Shown: piece after piece, positions 1-7,713 of the stretch | How positions within the stretch are numbered: position 1 is the first letter of the stretch | How the letters are laid out: the number at the start of each line of letters is the position of its first letter | Assembly: GCA_031257675.1 (NCBI GenBank) | Contig: JAIROG010000115.1 | Location: 1-50,171 of the forward strand | Length of the DNA: 50,171 bases | Reading direction: 5' to 3' | DNA from: Treponema sp. | Lineage (GTDB): Bacteria > Spirochaetota > Spirochaetia > Treponematales > Breznakiellaceae | The notes under the pieces: generated by a model | Told to the model about the DNA's origin: nothing | What the model saw: only the letters and a program-made list of their open reading frames with translations | The model's database searches: none | Made by a program: the position numbers and the translations under genes

Positions 1-84
1 GCCGAACAGTTGGAGATTGAGGTCGATGAGCTTATGGCGAAAATAGAAGAATTCCGAGACCAAGGCTGCGAACTATTTATGTGA
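1..84 (+). CDS. C-terminal end of an unidentified gene (partial)
   Basis: The frame is open from the first base and ends in TGA, giving 27 residues that finish in DQGCELFM. The stretch is acidic and helical, with a heptad-like run of Glu, Leu and Ile, and is too short to identify. The next gene starts 12 bases after the stop, so the two are probably co-transcribed. The upstream gene would help show what the desulfurase serves. Confidence 0.5.
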   Translation, partial: AEQLEIEVDELMAKIEEFRDQGCELFM

Positions 85-96
85 GGATGTGATACC

Positions 97-1236
97 ATGA
101 TATACGCCGACAACGCCGCAACAACAAGAATATCAGACTTGGCGCTTGCCAAAATGCTCCCATTCTTGCAGGAGCAGTATGGCAATGCGTCCAGTCAGTA
201 TTCACTCGGTGTAAAAGCGAAACGCGCCATAGCACAGGCTCGCCGTCAGGTAGCGGCGGCGATTGGCGCGGAATCGTCTGAAATCACATTCACTTCTGGC
301 GGGTCGGAGGCCAACTCATGGGTACTGCGCGGAGCCGCTGATTTCTTTAAGGAAGAAGCTATCCATATTGTTACTTCGTCAATTGAGCATCACTCTGTAT
401 TGAATGCCTGTCACGCTCTTGAAAGGTTCGGCGCTGAGGTAACGTATCTGCCTGTTGATAATTGCGGCGTGGTCGCGGTCGGCAAGTTAATAGCCGCAAT
501 CAAGCGAAACACAAAACTCGTTTCCATTATGCTTGCGAACAATGAAATAGGAACAATTCAGCCGATAGCTGAAATAGGTCAATACCTCCACAGTCGGGGT
601 ATACTGTTTCATACGGACGCCGTTCAAGCAGTCGGTCATATTCCTGTTAAGGTGAGCGAACTGCGCGTGGACTTTCTGACCGCGTCCGCCCACAAGTTCA
701 ACGGAGCGAAAGGAACAGGGATTCTTTATAAGCGCTCAGGTGTAGCTTTGCCGAACTTGGTATTCGGCGGTGAACAAGAACACGGCGCCCGCGCCGGCAC
801 AGAGAATGTAGCTGGAATCGTAGCCGCCGGATATGCCATTGAGGAGAGTGCCGGCGTAATTGCTGACGAGTCAAGGCGATTGAGCGCGATGGTCAAAAAT
901 ACTGTTGAAGGAATAAAAGAAAAGATACCCTCTATGAAGGTGAATGGAGATAGTGAATGCCGTCTGCCCGGCATTGTAAACCTTGGCTTTGACGGCGTTT
1001 CAGGCGAGTCTCTGATGCACCTGCTCGACCTAAAGGGGATTTGTGTATCCACGAGTTCGGCTTGCGCATCTGGAAAAGATGCGCCGTCTCACGTTCTGCT
1101 TGCCTTGGGGCTTTCAGAGCAACACGCAAAATCAGCGATACGGATTTCATACGGACGATATAATGCTGATGAAGATGTCAAGGAAATTGTGCTGGCGATC
1201 CGCGACGCCTACGACAAAATTACAGCCGGCAAGTAA
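97..1236 (+). CDS. cysteine desulfurase (NifS/IscS/DndA type, PLP-dependent)
   Basis: A fold-type I aminotransferase-family enzyme that takes sulfur from cysteine, leaving alanine and an enzyme persulfide. In its 379 residues I see the tandem His pair at 98-99 (EHH), the PLP phosphate-binding TSGGSEAN near 66-73, Asp174 and Gln177 of the cofactor pocket, the PLP lysine K200 in SAHKFNGAKG, and the active-site Cys323 in SSACASGK. Length and motifs are complete, so it is probably active. The start follows a GAGGATG sequence by 10 bases. No iscU or nifU partner follows. The preceding gene is cut by the window edge, so it cannot be assigned between Fe-S assembly, tRNA thiolation and DNA phosphorothioation (DndA). 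Confidence 0.93.
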   Translation: MIYADNAATTRISDLALAKMLPFLQEQYGNASSQYSLGVKAKRAIAQARRQVAAAIGAESSEITFTSGGSEANSWVLRGAADFFKEEAIHIVTSSIEHHSVLNACHALERFGAEVTYLPVDNCGVVAVGKLIAAIKRNTKLVSIMLANNEIGTIQPIAEIGQYLHSRGILFHTDAVQAVGHIPVKVSELRVDFLTASAHKFNGAKGTGILYKRSGVALPNLVFGGEQEHGARAGTENVAGIVAAGYAIEESAGVIADESRRLSAMVKNTVEGIKEKIPSMKVNGDSECRLPGIVNLGFDGVSGESLMHLLDLKGICVSTSSACASGKDAPSHVLLALGLSEQHAKSAIRISYGRYNADEDVKEIVLAIRDAYDKITAGK

Positions 1237-1249
1237 AAGGAGTTTTAGT

Positions 1250-2363
1250 ATGGAATATGATTGGGATGTCATCCTCAGCGAGGGCGAAAGTTACACGGTG
1301 GAGTTCAAGAAAAACCCTGATAAAGAATTACCGGCTGAGGTGTGCGCGTTTGCTAATGCCTCATGTGGTGGTTTATATGAAGGGCGAGTACGCTACGATG
1401 AAATTGTCCGTGATGATTTGCCGATTGACGAGCAGTTCAATGCGTCGGCATATAAGCGATATATAAAGGCGGCGAATATAAGCGAGGTAATAGACAGAGA
1501 CGCTATACTGAAGAATTTGAATTGTGCTGGAATCTTCGGCGGCAGACTGCTTCACAAATACCGGCGCCTTGTTTTTTCGCGTGAATAATGAAGATGTGTT
1601 ATTCCGTCATGCCGGACTCGTCTGCGCGCTATATAAAGGGATTGACAAGGTTGCTATCCTTGATGCAAAAGAATTGAACGGCGATATTTGCAACAATGTG
1701 GAAGACGCGATGGTTTTTCTGAAAAAGCATTTACGGGTCAGCTATAAAATAGAAAGCCTCAAGCGCGAGAACATCCTCGAATTGCCGGAGGACGCGCTTA
1801 GAGAAGCGGTCGTCAATGCCGCCTGCCACCGGGATTATTTTGAAAAGGGTTCGCGGGTCATGGTCGAGATATTTGACGACAGAGTTGCTGTCGTAAGTCC
1901 CGGCGGCGTATGCAAAGGCATTACCCGTGAGAATTTCGGAACTGTTACCATCACGCGCAACCCGGCCATCGCAAGTATGTTTTTCCGCATCGACTATATC
2001 GAGCAGATGGGAACAGGGATTGGGCGAATGAGGGATGCAACTCGGAAAGCTGATGTAGCCGAACCTATTTTCGAGTTCGATGGTTTTTTCAAAGTTACCT
2101 TTAAGCGGAACACTACCCAATCGACTGTCGCAAGCAATGGACAAGCGATTACGGGCGATGGGCAAGCGATAAAAACAAGCGATAGAAAAAGGGTAATACT
2201 CTCATACTTTGAGAAACACACTCAAGCGACCGCTTCGGAGGTTGCCGAGCTGCTGGGACTGAGCAAAGGTCGTGTCAGGGCAATTTTGCAGGAGATGACA
2301 AACGATGACACGATTGAAAAAGTTGGTGATAAACGCTATGCGTACTATATTCTAAAATCGTAA
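1250..2363 (+). pseudogene. broken AlbA_2/Schlafen-type ATP-binding transcriptional regulator
   Basis: The gene starts well: AGGAG lies 8 bases before ATG 1250, and MEYDWDVILSEGESYTVEFK is a typical AlbA_2 opening. After FANASCGG (near 1372) the expected rest of the AlbA_2 domain, roughly 60-70 residues, is missing and the frame goes straight into the linker (RVRYDEIVRDDLP). Near 1530-1560 a +1 shift moves the reading frame to one that stays open to 2363. That part carries NTGALFF, the GHKL-like HATPase_c_4 segment (LREAVVNAACHRDYF, EQMGTGIGRM) and a C-terminal winged helix (ATASEVAELLGLSKGRV). A short DGQAI repeat links the last two. With one internal deletion and one frameshift it is unlikely to make a working protein. 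It follows the desulfurase by 13 bases. Confidence 0.8.
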
Positions 2364-2393
2364 GCCAGAGCCGCTTAACGCAGGAACCTCGAT

Positions 2394-2411
2394 ATGCATG
2401 AAATCATGCAT
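2394..2411. repeat. perfect 8-bp inverted repeat between convergent genes
   Basis: ATGCATGA, two bases AA, then TCATGCAT. It sits between the stop of the broken plus-strand regulator and the stop of fliK on the minus strand. It has no T-tract, so it is a weak terminator candidate at best, or a small palindrome of unknown role. Confidence 0.4.
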
Positions 2412-2446
2412 TTCTTCATACGAATTACGCAAAGTCCCACAGGCTC

Positions 2447-3829
2447 CTAGACAAACATATTAACCGCAACTTTTTGTTCCGGTTCCCAACCACTTTCCAC
2501 CGCTTCCACAGCGTCATATCGTTCCGCTACAAAGCGCTCAGAAAAATACCGCCTTGTTTCAGCCTCGTCCCACTGCCTGCCGTTCCTGCCGTCGCCCGAA
2601 GCGAAGGCGGTATTCAGGTCCGCGCTTTCAAAGCCGCTATCCTTAAACGCCTGTTCCAGCGAGTGGACTTCTTTTTCAAAAGCGCGGTAGGCTTCTTCGC
2701 TGGAAACGAAAATAGTACCCGTTATTTTGTTTTCGGCCAATTCGAGCCGTATCTTTACACTTCCAAGCGTTTCCGGCTTTAAAGAAAGCCGTATCGCGCC
2801 TTGTCCGCCGTCCCGCAATACGATGGACGCCTGACGCGCGATGTCATTTGACAGCGTATCGCCGAGCGCCCGTGAAAGCATGTCGGCGAAATTCCGGCTT
2901 GCGTTCACTTTGTCAGGAGATTCGGTTTCCGGCGCATCTTGGGCGCGAGTCAGATCGAACGTTATTTCTGTGGCGTCAACATCCGTATGAACCGCGCTTG
3001 CCTGCAACGGCTGGGACTGCGCGGTTGAGGAATTCGTACTACGCGCATCATGTATCTCGACATCGAATCTGTCTTTGCGTTTCGCCTTTGCGACTTTTCC
3101 CTCGCCGTCCGTTTTTTGCGCCTGCCGGAGCGACGCGGATTCTTTTGTCAGAAAAGGCTGTTCCGCCGCGTCGCCAAGCGGGATTTCACCGGCGTTTGGC
3201 GCGGCTTCTTTTTTCCGTCCGCCGGTCTTTGCGGGGGTTTCGGCGGCGTTTCCGGCAGACGGGACGCCCGGCTTCAAAGACGGCGCGGCGCTGGAAGCCG
3301 GAAACGCCGTTTCCTGAATCTGCGCAGGCGCGGTTTTAGAAACCGCAGCGCCCTGAGCGGTGACGGAAAGCTCTTTTTTGCCGTGTTCGGCGCCGGACGA
3401 AGAAGATGCTGTTTTTCGGAGCTTGCCGATGGAATCTTGAATTTTATTTACAAAAAGAGTCTCTATACCCCGCGCTTCTTGCTGTTGGGAAGGAATCTTT
3501 TTCTTGCTTTCCGCCGGATCCTGCTTCGCCAGAGTTTGCCCTGCAACGGAAAGAGTTTCCCGCGCTTGCGCGGTCTTCGGCTGCTTCTTCCGCGCCGCAA
3601 GCTGCTGGACACGCTGTTTCACCGCGCCGCCCGACGCTTCGGAGCTTGCGCCAGCCGCTGAATTCTGCGGCAATGCGGCGCACAACCCGGCGAGCATGTT
3701 AGCGAACGCGCCGAGTTTGTTGCTTTTGCCAGTCTTGCCATTCATGTTTGAAACTACGGAAACCGTGGAAGCCTCGTTTTGTTCTGAAATTTTTTGACTG
3801 CCTGTTTGAGCGGACACCTGAAGTTGCAA
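2447..3829 (-). CDS. fliK: flagellar hook-length control protein FliK
   Basis: FliK measures hook length and switches the flagellar export gate from hook to filament substrates. The first 340 residues are low-complexity, rich in Ala, Ser, Lys and Gln, as usual for the ruler part. The C-terminal Flg_hook domain is clear: VLRDGGQGAIRLSLKPETLG, then VKIRLELAENKITGTIFV and a helix with EEAYRAFEKEVHSLEQAF. The frame can be read from GTG 3844, but AGGAGG then lies inside the coding region. I prefer TTG 3829, which has AGGAGG six bases upstream. It follows flbB in the usual spirochete order, but flgD, normally next, is missing and a broken unrelated gene lies downstream. Confidence 0.85.
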   Translation of the reverse strand: MQLQVSAQTGSQKISEQNEASTVSVVSNMNGKTGKSNKLGAFANMLAGLCAALPQNSAAGASSEASGGAVKQRVQQLAARKKQPKTAQARETLSVAGQTLAKQDPAESKKKIPSQQQEARGIETLFVNKIQDSIGKLRKTASSSSGAEHGKKELSVTAQGAAVSKTAPAQIQETAFPASSAAPSLKPGVPSAGNAAETPAKTGGRKKEAAPNAGEIPLGDAAEQPFLTKESASLRQAQKTDGEGKVAKAKRKDRFDVEIHDARSTNSSTAQSQPLQASAVHTDVDATEITFDLTRAQDAPETESPDKVNASRNFADMLSRALGDTLSNDIARQASIVLRDGGQGAIRLSLKPETLGSVKIRLELAENKITGTIFVSSEEAYRAFEKEVHSLEQAFKDSGFESADLNTAFASGDGRNGRQWDEAETRRYFSERFVAERYDAVEAVESGWEPEQKVAVNMFV

Positions 3830-3908
3830 ATCCGTCCTCCTCACTTTTGCGGAGGACTGAATCTCCGTATAAACGGCATCGCCCGCGCGCCGCGATGCGC
3901 CGCGCCGT

Positions 3909-4541
3909 TTAATTCAAACTTTGAGGCCTGCCTGCCATTTTACGTTGCAATGCCGCCGCCCTTTCAGGGGGCAAGAGCGAAATCCAGTACGATACAATGG
4001 AAGAAGAGCCTTCAGCTTGGGCGATTTCTTCAGCCTTCCGAAAAATGTCTATCACATCCTGATCGTCCATATTTCCAATAATTTCCACCGCGTTCTGCGG
4101 CGGCATACCGGTTAAATAGCGCGCATTCTGCTCGACATTCTTATTCTTATTTTCGGCGTCTTTGATTGAAGCGTTGAATGAATTTTCCCGTTCATCAAGC
4201 GATTTCTGCCGTTCTTCCAGTTCTTTGGCCATTTGTTCGATCTCATCCTGACGGGCTTGCAGGTCCTGCTCGTATTTTTCGAGTTCGAGATCGCGCAAAT
4301 TCAACGCCTCAAGCCGCACCGCAAGCCGTTCCGAGTCCAGTGAAAGCGGTTCGTCCACACCCGCCGTTTGCTGGGATCGCGGTTCGCGTCCAAAAAAACG
4401 GTATGCCGGGGCGATCAGGCTTTTTACATCAATCACGTTGAGGTAATCAAACCATACGAGTCCGCCTGCCGCCATAGCAATAATGAGCAGCAACAATACG
4501 ACTATTCTGCCTAATACACGGGGTTTTCCGTAACTAATCAC
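3909..4541 (-). CDS. flbB: FlbB, periplasmic flagellar collar/MotE-like protein
   Basis: A 210-residue protein with one N-terminal membrane segment (about 10-30, VLLLLIIAMAAGGLVWF), a long charged coiled coil (about 68-145) and a C-terminal MotE-like helical domain (NAVEIIGNMDDQDVIDIFRK, then LLPPERAAALQRKM). In Borrelia, FlbB is the base of the periplasmic collar around the flagellar motor and helps assemble the stator. The GTG start at 4541 has AGGAG seven bases upstream. fliK follows after about 80 bases, matching the flbB-fliK order of spirochete fli operons. The usual preceding genes (fliF, G, H, I, J) are absent. A weak own promoter is possible on the minus strand at 4639-4665 (TTGACT, 15-bp spacer, TATAGT). 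Confidence 0.82.
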   Translation of the reverse strand: MISYGKPRVLGRIVVLLLLIIAMAAGGLVWFDYLNVIDVKSLIAPAYRFFGREPRSQQTAGVDEPLSLDSERLAVRLEALNLRDLELEKYEQDLQARQDEIEQMAKELEERQKSLDERENSFNASIKDAENKNKNVEQNARYLTGMPPQNAVEIIGNMDDQDVIDIFRKAEEIAQAEGSSSIVSYWISLLPPERAAALQRKMAGRPQSLN

Positions 4542-4890
4542 CGCTTTTCTCCTAAATTCGTCCCAAGTTTAGGATGCATTTACATTAACTCCAAGCGACT
4601 TCTTCAAAATATCAAATTTTGAAAAACCTCTTCTTTATACTATATGTTCGGTGGGGTTTAGTCAAGGATATAGCAAATCTTTTTCAAGACCCGGTTGTTT
4701 TTGAAAAAACGCGATTAACAGCGGCTTTCCTACAATCTCCGCGCCAAGCGCGAAACAAAGGTTCGGCGATCTTTTGGTTCGCGAGGCATTGAAGATTGCT
4801 CCTTGAAAAATTTGTATGCGGGGAAACAGATCCTCCGCGCCTCCAGTTTTCCGCATCAAGCCGCGGGGGATCGCCCCTTTTTATATAGAG

Positions 4891-4918
4891 TTGTTCAGAA
4901 ATTTCAGTTTCTGAACAA
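4891..4918. repeat. 11-bp perfect inverted repeat
   Basis: TTGTTCAGAAA, six-base spacer TTTCAG, then TTTCTGAACAA. The spacer repeats part of the arm sequence, so slipped pairings are possible. It lies 67 bases beyond the rubrerythrin stop and may be a dispersed palindromic repeat or part of the terminator. Confidence 0.6.
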
Positions 4919-4926
4919 GCGCAATG

Positions 4927-4952
4927 AAAAAGCGGGGTTTAGACCGCTTTTT
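4927..4952 (-). terminator. intrinsic terminator of rubrerythrin (bidirectional)
   Basis: AAAAAGCGG, eight-base loop, CCGCTTTTT. Read on the minus strand it is a GC stem followed by five T, 33 bases after the rubrerythrin stop. A further small hairpin (TTTTCCC/GGGAAAA, 4960-4982) lies directly after the stop codon. Confidence 0.7.
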
Positions 4953-4984
4953 CGGATGTTTTTCCCGAATGTTTTGGGAAAAGC

Positions 4985-5524
4985 TTAATAATTATTCGCT
5001 CTGATCTGGAAATACGACTTGGAATGGTCGCAAACAGGACACACTTCCGGGGCTTTCTTGCCAATGACGATATGTCCGCAGTTGGAGCAAATCCACGTCT
5101 GATCGCCGTCGCGAGAGAAAACGAGTCCGCCTTCCACATTGGCGAGAAGTTTGCGGTAGCGTTCCTCGTGCTCTTTCTCAATGGCGCCGACCATCTTGAA
5201 TAGAGCCGCTATCTTGGCGAAGCCCTCCTCTCTGGCGTCTTTTTCAAAACCGGCGTACATGTCGGTCCATTCGTAGTTTTCACCGGAAGCGGCGTCTTTC
5301 AGGTTGGCGATTGTATTGGGAACATCGTCGCCGTGCAACAATTTGAACCAAATTTTCGCATGTTCTTTTTCGTTGTCCGCCGTCTCCCTGAAAAGAGCGG
5401 CGATTTGCGCATAGCCTTCTTTCTCGGCTTTTGAAGCGTAATAGGTGTACTTGTTACGCGCTTGTGATTCGCCTGCAAACGCGGTTTGCAGATTTTTTTC
5501 GGTCTTTGACCCTTTGAGTTCCAT
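4985..5524 (-). CDS. rbr: rubrerythrin (NADH peroxidase type)
   Basis: Rubrerythrin reduces hydrogen peroxide in anaerobes, taking electrons through its rubredoxin domain. The four-helix ferritin-like domain carries the diiron ligands in two repeats: Glu19 with the EKEH motif at 52-55, and the matching EKEH at 116-119. The C-terminal rubredoxin domain has Cys146, Cys149, Cys162 and Cys165 (CSNC and CPVC). The length of 179 is normal. The ATG has AAGGAG eight bases upstream. It lies just downstream of a PerR-type gene on the same strand, which suggests control by peroxide, as in many anaerobes. Confidence 0.95.
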   Translation of the reverse strand: MELKGSKTEKNLQTAFAGESQARNKYTYYASKAEKEGYAQIAALFRETADNEKEHAKIWFKLLHGDDVPNTIANLKDAASGENYEWTDMYAGFEKDAREEGFAKIAALFKMVGAIEKEHEERYRKLLANVEGGLVFSRDGDQTWICSNCGHIVIGKKAPEVCPVCDHSKSYFQIRANNY

Positions 5525-5540
5525 AAGTTCTCCTTATATT

Positions 5541-5586
5541 AAAAGTATATACTATAATATGGACGCCATATCCATAATATGCCATA
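5541..5586 (-). promoter_or_regulatory. AT-rich palindromic region upstream of rubrerythrin
   Basis: Outer arms TATACTATA and TATAGTATA enclose the smaller palindrome ATATGG-ACG-CCATAT. It lies between the perR stop and the rubrerythrin start. It could be a terminator-like hairpin for perR, or a promoter/operator of rbr; the sequence alone does not separate these. It only loosely resembles a PerR box. Confidence 0.4.
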
Positions 5587-5600
5587 TAGTATAGAAGAGA

Positions 5601-6038
5601 TCATCCGCCGGACGTCGGCTTGGCCGGCCGCTCTTCTTCCACCTGATCTTTTTGCGCCGCAATCTGCGTGGCGCATTCCTTGCAAATTCCCCAGAAAATG
5701 ATGTCGTGCTTCTCCAGTACGAAGCCGTCGCAGGCTGCGGCGGCATCCTGCATCCGGTCTTGATAAGGAAGCGCCGCATCTTGCACCGCGCCGCATAGCT
5801 TGCATACGGCGTGGTAATGAGGCGGCGTGGTTGCGTCGAATCGCTCAGCCCCGCCCGGTATCAGAACCCGCCCCAATACGTCGGAAGCGGTGAGATTATG
5901 CAGGTTGCGGTACACGGTTCCCCGGCTTATGTTTGGGTGTTTCCGAACAATAGCCTGATAAATTTCTTCGGCGCTTGGATGTCGCATGCGTTGCGCCGCT
6001 TCCAACACAAGCCGTTGCTGGATGGTTTTTCTAGTCAA
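5601..6038 (-). CDS. perR: Fur-family peroxide regulator, PerR type
   Basis: A 145-residue Fur-family repressor: winged helix (HPSAEEIYQAI, ISRGTVYRNLHNL) followed by the dimerisation domain. Against Bacillus PerR, the five regulatory metal ligands His37, Asp85, His91, His93 and Asp104 match His20, Asp68, His74, His76 and Asp87 here with the same spacing. The structural zinc cysteines are Cys79, Cys82, Cys119 and Cys122. This is the PerR pattern of metal-catalysed histidine oxidation by peroxide. The start is TTG: any later start would remove the first helix, and AAGGA lies nine bases upstream. A perfect palindrome upstream (6050-6074) suggests autoregulation, and the neighbouring rubrerythrin is a likely target. 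Confidence 0.88.
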   Translation of the reverse strand: MTRKTIQQRLVLEAAQRMRHPSAEEIYQAIVRKHPNISRGTVYRNLHNLTASDVLGRVLIPGGAERFDATTPPHYHAVCKLCGAVQDAALPYQDRMQDAAAACDGFVLEKHDIIFWGICKECATQIAAQKDQVEEERPAKPTSGG

Positions 6039-6049
6039 CAGTGCATATC

Positions 6050-6074
6050 CTTATTAAGAATAAATCTTAATAAG
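6050..6074. promoter_or_regulatory. candidate PerR/Fur operator
   Basis: CTTATTAAGA, five bases ATAAA, TCTTAATAAG: 10-bp perfect arms, AT-rich, 12 bases upstream of the perR start. The size and symmetry fit a Fur-family box. It would cover the perR promoter or early leader and so allow autorepression. Confidence 0.65.
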
Positions 6075-6115
6075 AATATAATACTAAAAATTTAAAACTT
6101 TGTCAAGCGAGATTT

Positions 6116-6155
6116 TAAAAAAAAGAGGCTTTTCAAAAAGCCGAGCCTCAAAAAA
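6116..6155 (-). terminator. terminator-like hairpin, minus orientation
   Basis: On the minus strand GGCTTTT and AAAAGCC form a stem inside the longer pair GAGGC/GCCTC, followed by a run of eight T. No gene lies directly upstream on that strand, so it may shield perR from antisense reading out of the TPR gene. Confidence 0.45.
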
Positions 6156-6283
6156 CTTCAAGAGCGCTTGAACGTGTTCCAAAAATTGAGATTGCGGGAG
6201 AACCTCCAATTTCTGAAAACCAAGATTTTTAGAAGTTCCTCAATTTGAAGGGAGGGGATGCGTACGTAGAATGTATCGCTCTC

Positions 6284-6312
6284 TTGCGGTGAATGGCTTT
6301 GCCGGTTATACT
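6284..6312 (+). promoter_or_regulatory. promoter ending at the start of the TPR gene
   Basis: TTGCGG, 17-bp spacer, TATACT. The -10 ends six bases before ATG 6319, so transcription would begin at or next to the start codon and the message would have no leader. Confidence 0.5.
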
Positions 6313-6318
6313 CTTTTT

Positions 6319-6837
6319 ATGGAAACTTCTTCCGAGTTAAACGGCGTCGGCATCGCCTTAACCCAAGCCGGCAAGCCGTTTGAAGCTATAGCCGTGTTTG
6401 ACAAAGCGATTTCCCTTGACAAAGACAATCCGGTTCTGTATTTGAACAAAGGGCTGTCCGAACAGGAGACCGGAAATTATGACTCCGCGGCTAGATGTTT
6501 TGAAAAAGCGATTGAGTTGCATGCGAATTTTAGCGGCGCATGGGCGGCGCTGGGACTCGTGTACTATGAGACCGGACAGCTTGAAACCGCAGAGCGTTGT
6601 TATGCGCGGGCGCTTGAGGGAGAGCGGAAAAGCGAAACCTTGAACAATCTGGGCGTCGTCTATTTTAATCAGGAGCGATACGAGGATGCGCGGCGGTGTT
6701 TTGAAGAGGCTGTGGCTTTGTGTCCGTTTTTCTATGACGCGCTCTACAACCTGCGGGATGCGTGTATGGAACTGAGCGACTTTCAAGCGGCGGCAGAATC
6801 CGAACGGCTGATGAAATTGAGCGCAAGGCGGCGATAA
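6319..6837 (+). CDS. TPR repeat protein
   Basis: A soluble protein of 172 residues built from about four tetratricopeptide repeats, with the usual Gly, Tyr and Ala positions (GKPFEAIAVFDKAISLDKDN, then GNYDSAARCFEKAIEL, GQLETAERCYARALEG, ERYEDARRCFEEAVAL). It probably binds a partner protein; no catalytic domain is present. I chose ATG 6319 over the in-frame ATG 6271 because repeat one begins directly after it and a good promoter ends six bases before it. ATG 6271 has GGAGGGG 13 bases upstream, which is rather far, and would add 16 residues. No signal peptide is evident in the shorter form. Confidence 0.75.
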   Translation: METSSELNGVGIALTQAGKPFEAIAVFDKAISLDKDNPVLYLNKGLSEQETGNYDSAARCFEKAIELHANFSGAWAALGLVYYETGQLETAERCYARALEGERKSETLNNLGVVYFNQERYEDARRCFEEAVALCPFFYDALYNLRDACMELSDFQAAAESERLMKLSARRR

Positions 6838-6900
6838 AGTGGAGTTTTGTAAAGCGCGAAGATTTTTGTGTATTCTGGAGAGAAGGGAGTTTTGTAAAAA

Positions 6901-7713
6901 ATGAAAATTTTGTATATTGCGGAAATAGTGGGGAAAGCGGGCGTGTTTGCTGTAAAACAGGGCTTGCCGGAACTGAAGAAGCGGAAACACATTGACTTTG
7001 TTATTGCGAACGCGAACGGCGCGACCGGAGGAGGCGGACTGGGGCGGAATCACGCGGCGTACCTACGCAAACTCGGCGCGCATATTCTTACCTTGGGGGA
7101 ATGCGCCTTTTATAAAAAGGATATGGTTGAAATCATTGACAAAATGCCGTACGTGCTGCGCCCCGGCAACCTCAGCAACGAAGCGCCCGGCTATGGCTCC
7201 TTTATTTACAAATTGGGCGCTGTAAAAATAGCAGTCGCCTTGCTTATAGGACAGAGCGGATTTTCGCGTATGCACGGCGACAATCCGGTCGCTCTGTTGC
7301 CGTCGCTTTTGGAGCGGCTCCGCCAGGAAACCTCCACCATTATAATTGATTTTCATGCGGGCGCAACTGCGGAAAAACGCGCCTTTTTTGCCGTCGCGGA
7401 CGGACATTGCACAGCGGTCATAGGCTCTCATACCCGCGTCCAGACTGCGGACGAAAGCGTGTCGCCGAAGGGGAGCGCGGTCATCACCGATGCGGGGCGG
7501 ACGGGCAGCAGTGACTCCGTGGGCGGCGCGGACGCGCAAACCTGCATCCAGGAGTACCTCACCGGCATTCCCGATTGGACAAAAGAAGCGTGGGCGAAAC
7601 TGGAATTGCAGGGCGTTCTGCTTGATGTGGATAAGAACGGAAAGGCGCTTTCCATAGAACGGGTGCGATTCCCTGTCGCGGGAGGAGGCGATCATGAAAG
7701 GCAGAATATATAG
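6901..7713 (+). CDS. YmdB-family metallophosphoesterase with an eroded metal site
   Basis: A 270-residue homologue over the full length of the YmdB family (TIGR00282), whose Bacillus member is a dinuclear-metal phosphodiesterase. Against Bacillus YmdB the ligands read: Asp8 is Glu8, Glu39 is Asn39, Asn67 is Glu67 and the next His68 is Cys68. His150 is kept as His152 (DFHAGATAEK), His175 is kept as His177, and His177 is Arg179 (GSHTRVQTAD). Four of six ligands are changed, so catalysis is doubtful although the fold and much of the core remain (IVG, RPGN, PKGSAVITD). The start has GAAGGGAG about 11 bases upstream. A 13-base repeat (GGAGTTTTGTAAA) occurs at 6841 and 6886 before it. It overlaps the next gene by 20 bases. 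Confidence 0.82.
   Translation: MKILYIAEIVGKAGVFAVKQGLPELKKRKHIDFVIANANGATGGGGLGRNHAAYLRKLGAHILTLGECAFYKKDMVEIIDKMPYVLRPGNLSNEAPGYGSFIYKLGAVKIAVALLIGQSGFSRMHGDNPVALLPSLLERLRQETSTIIIDFHAGATAEKRAFFAVADGHCTAVIGSHTRVQTADESVSPKGSAVITDAGRTGSSDSVGGADAQTCIQEYLTGIPDWTKEAWAKLELQGVLLDVDKNGKALSIERVRFPVAGGGDHERQNI

Larger units (their letters stand above)
4542..4984. other. 443-bp intergenic region with three stacked hairpins
   Basis: I see no convincing gene here; two short overlapping frames on opposite strands have no family features. The part near 4640 may hold the flbB promoter. The part next to the rubrerythrin stop holds three inverted repeats in a row: 4891-4918 (11-bp arms), 4927-4952 (9-bp arms with A and T flanks) and 4960-4982 (7-bp arms). 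Confidence 0.6.

Noticed and set aside
2848-3797. Several long plus-strand frames opposite fliK
   Set aside because: They are arginine- and alanine-rich mirror frames of the GC-rich, low-complexity fliK gene and have no family motifs or ribosome sites.
4662-4988. Two small overlapping frames on opposite strands between flbB and rubrerythrin
   Set aside because: No ribosome site, no family features, and the end of one runs through terminator hairpins.
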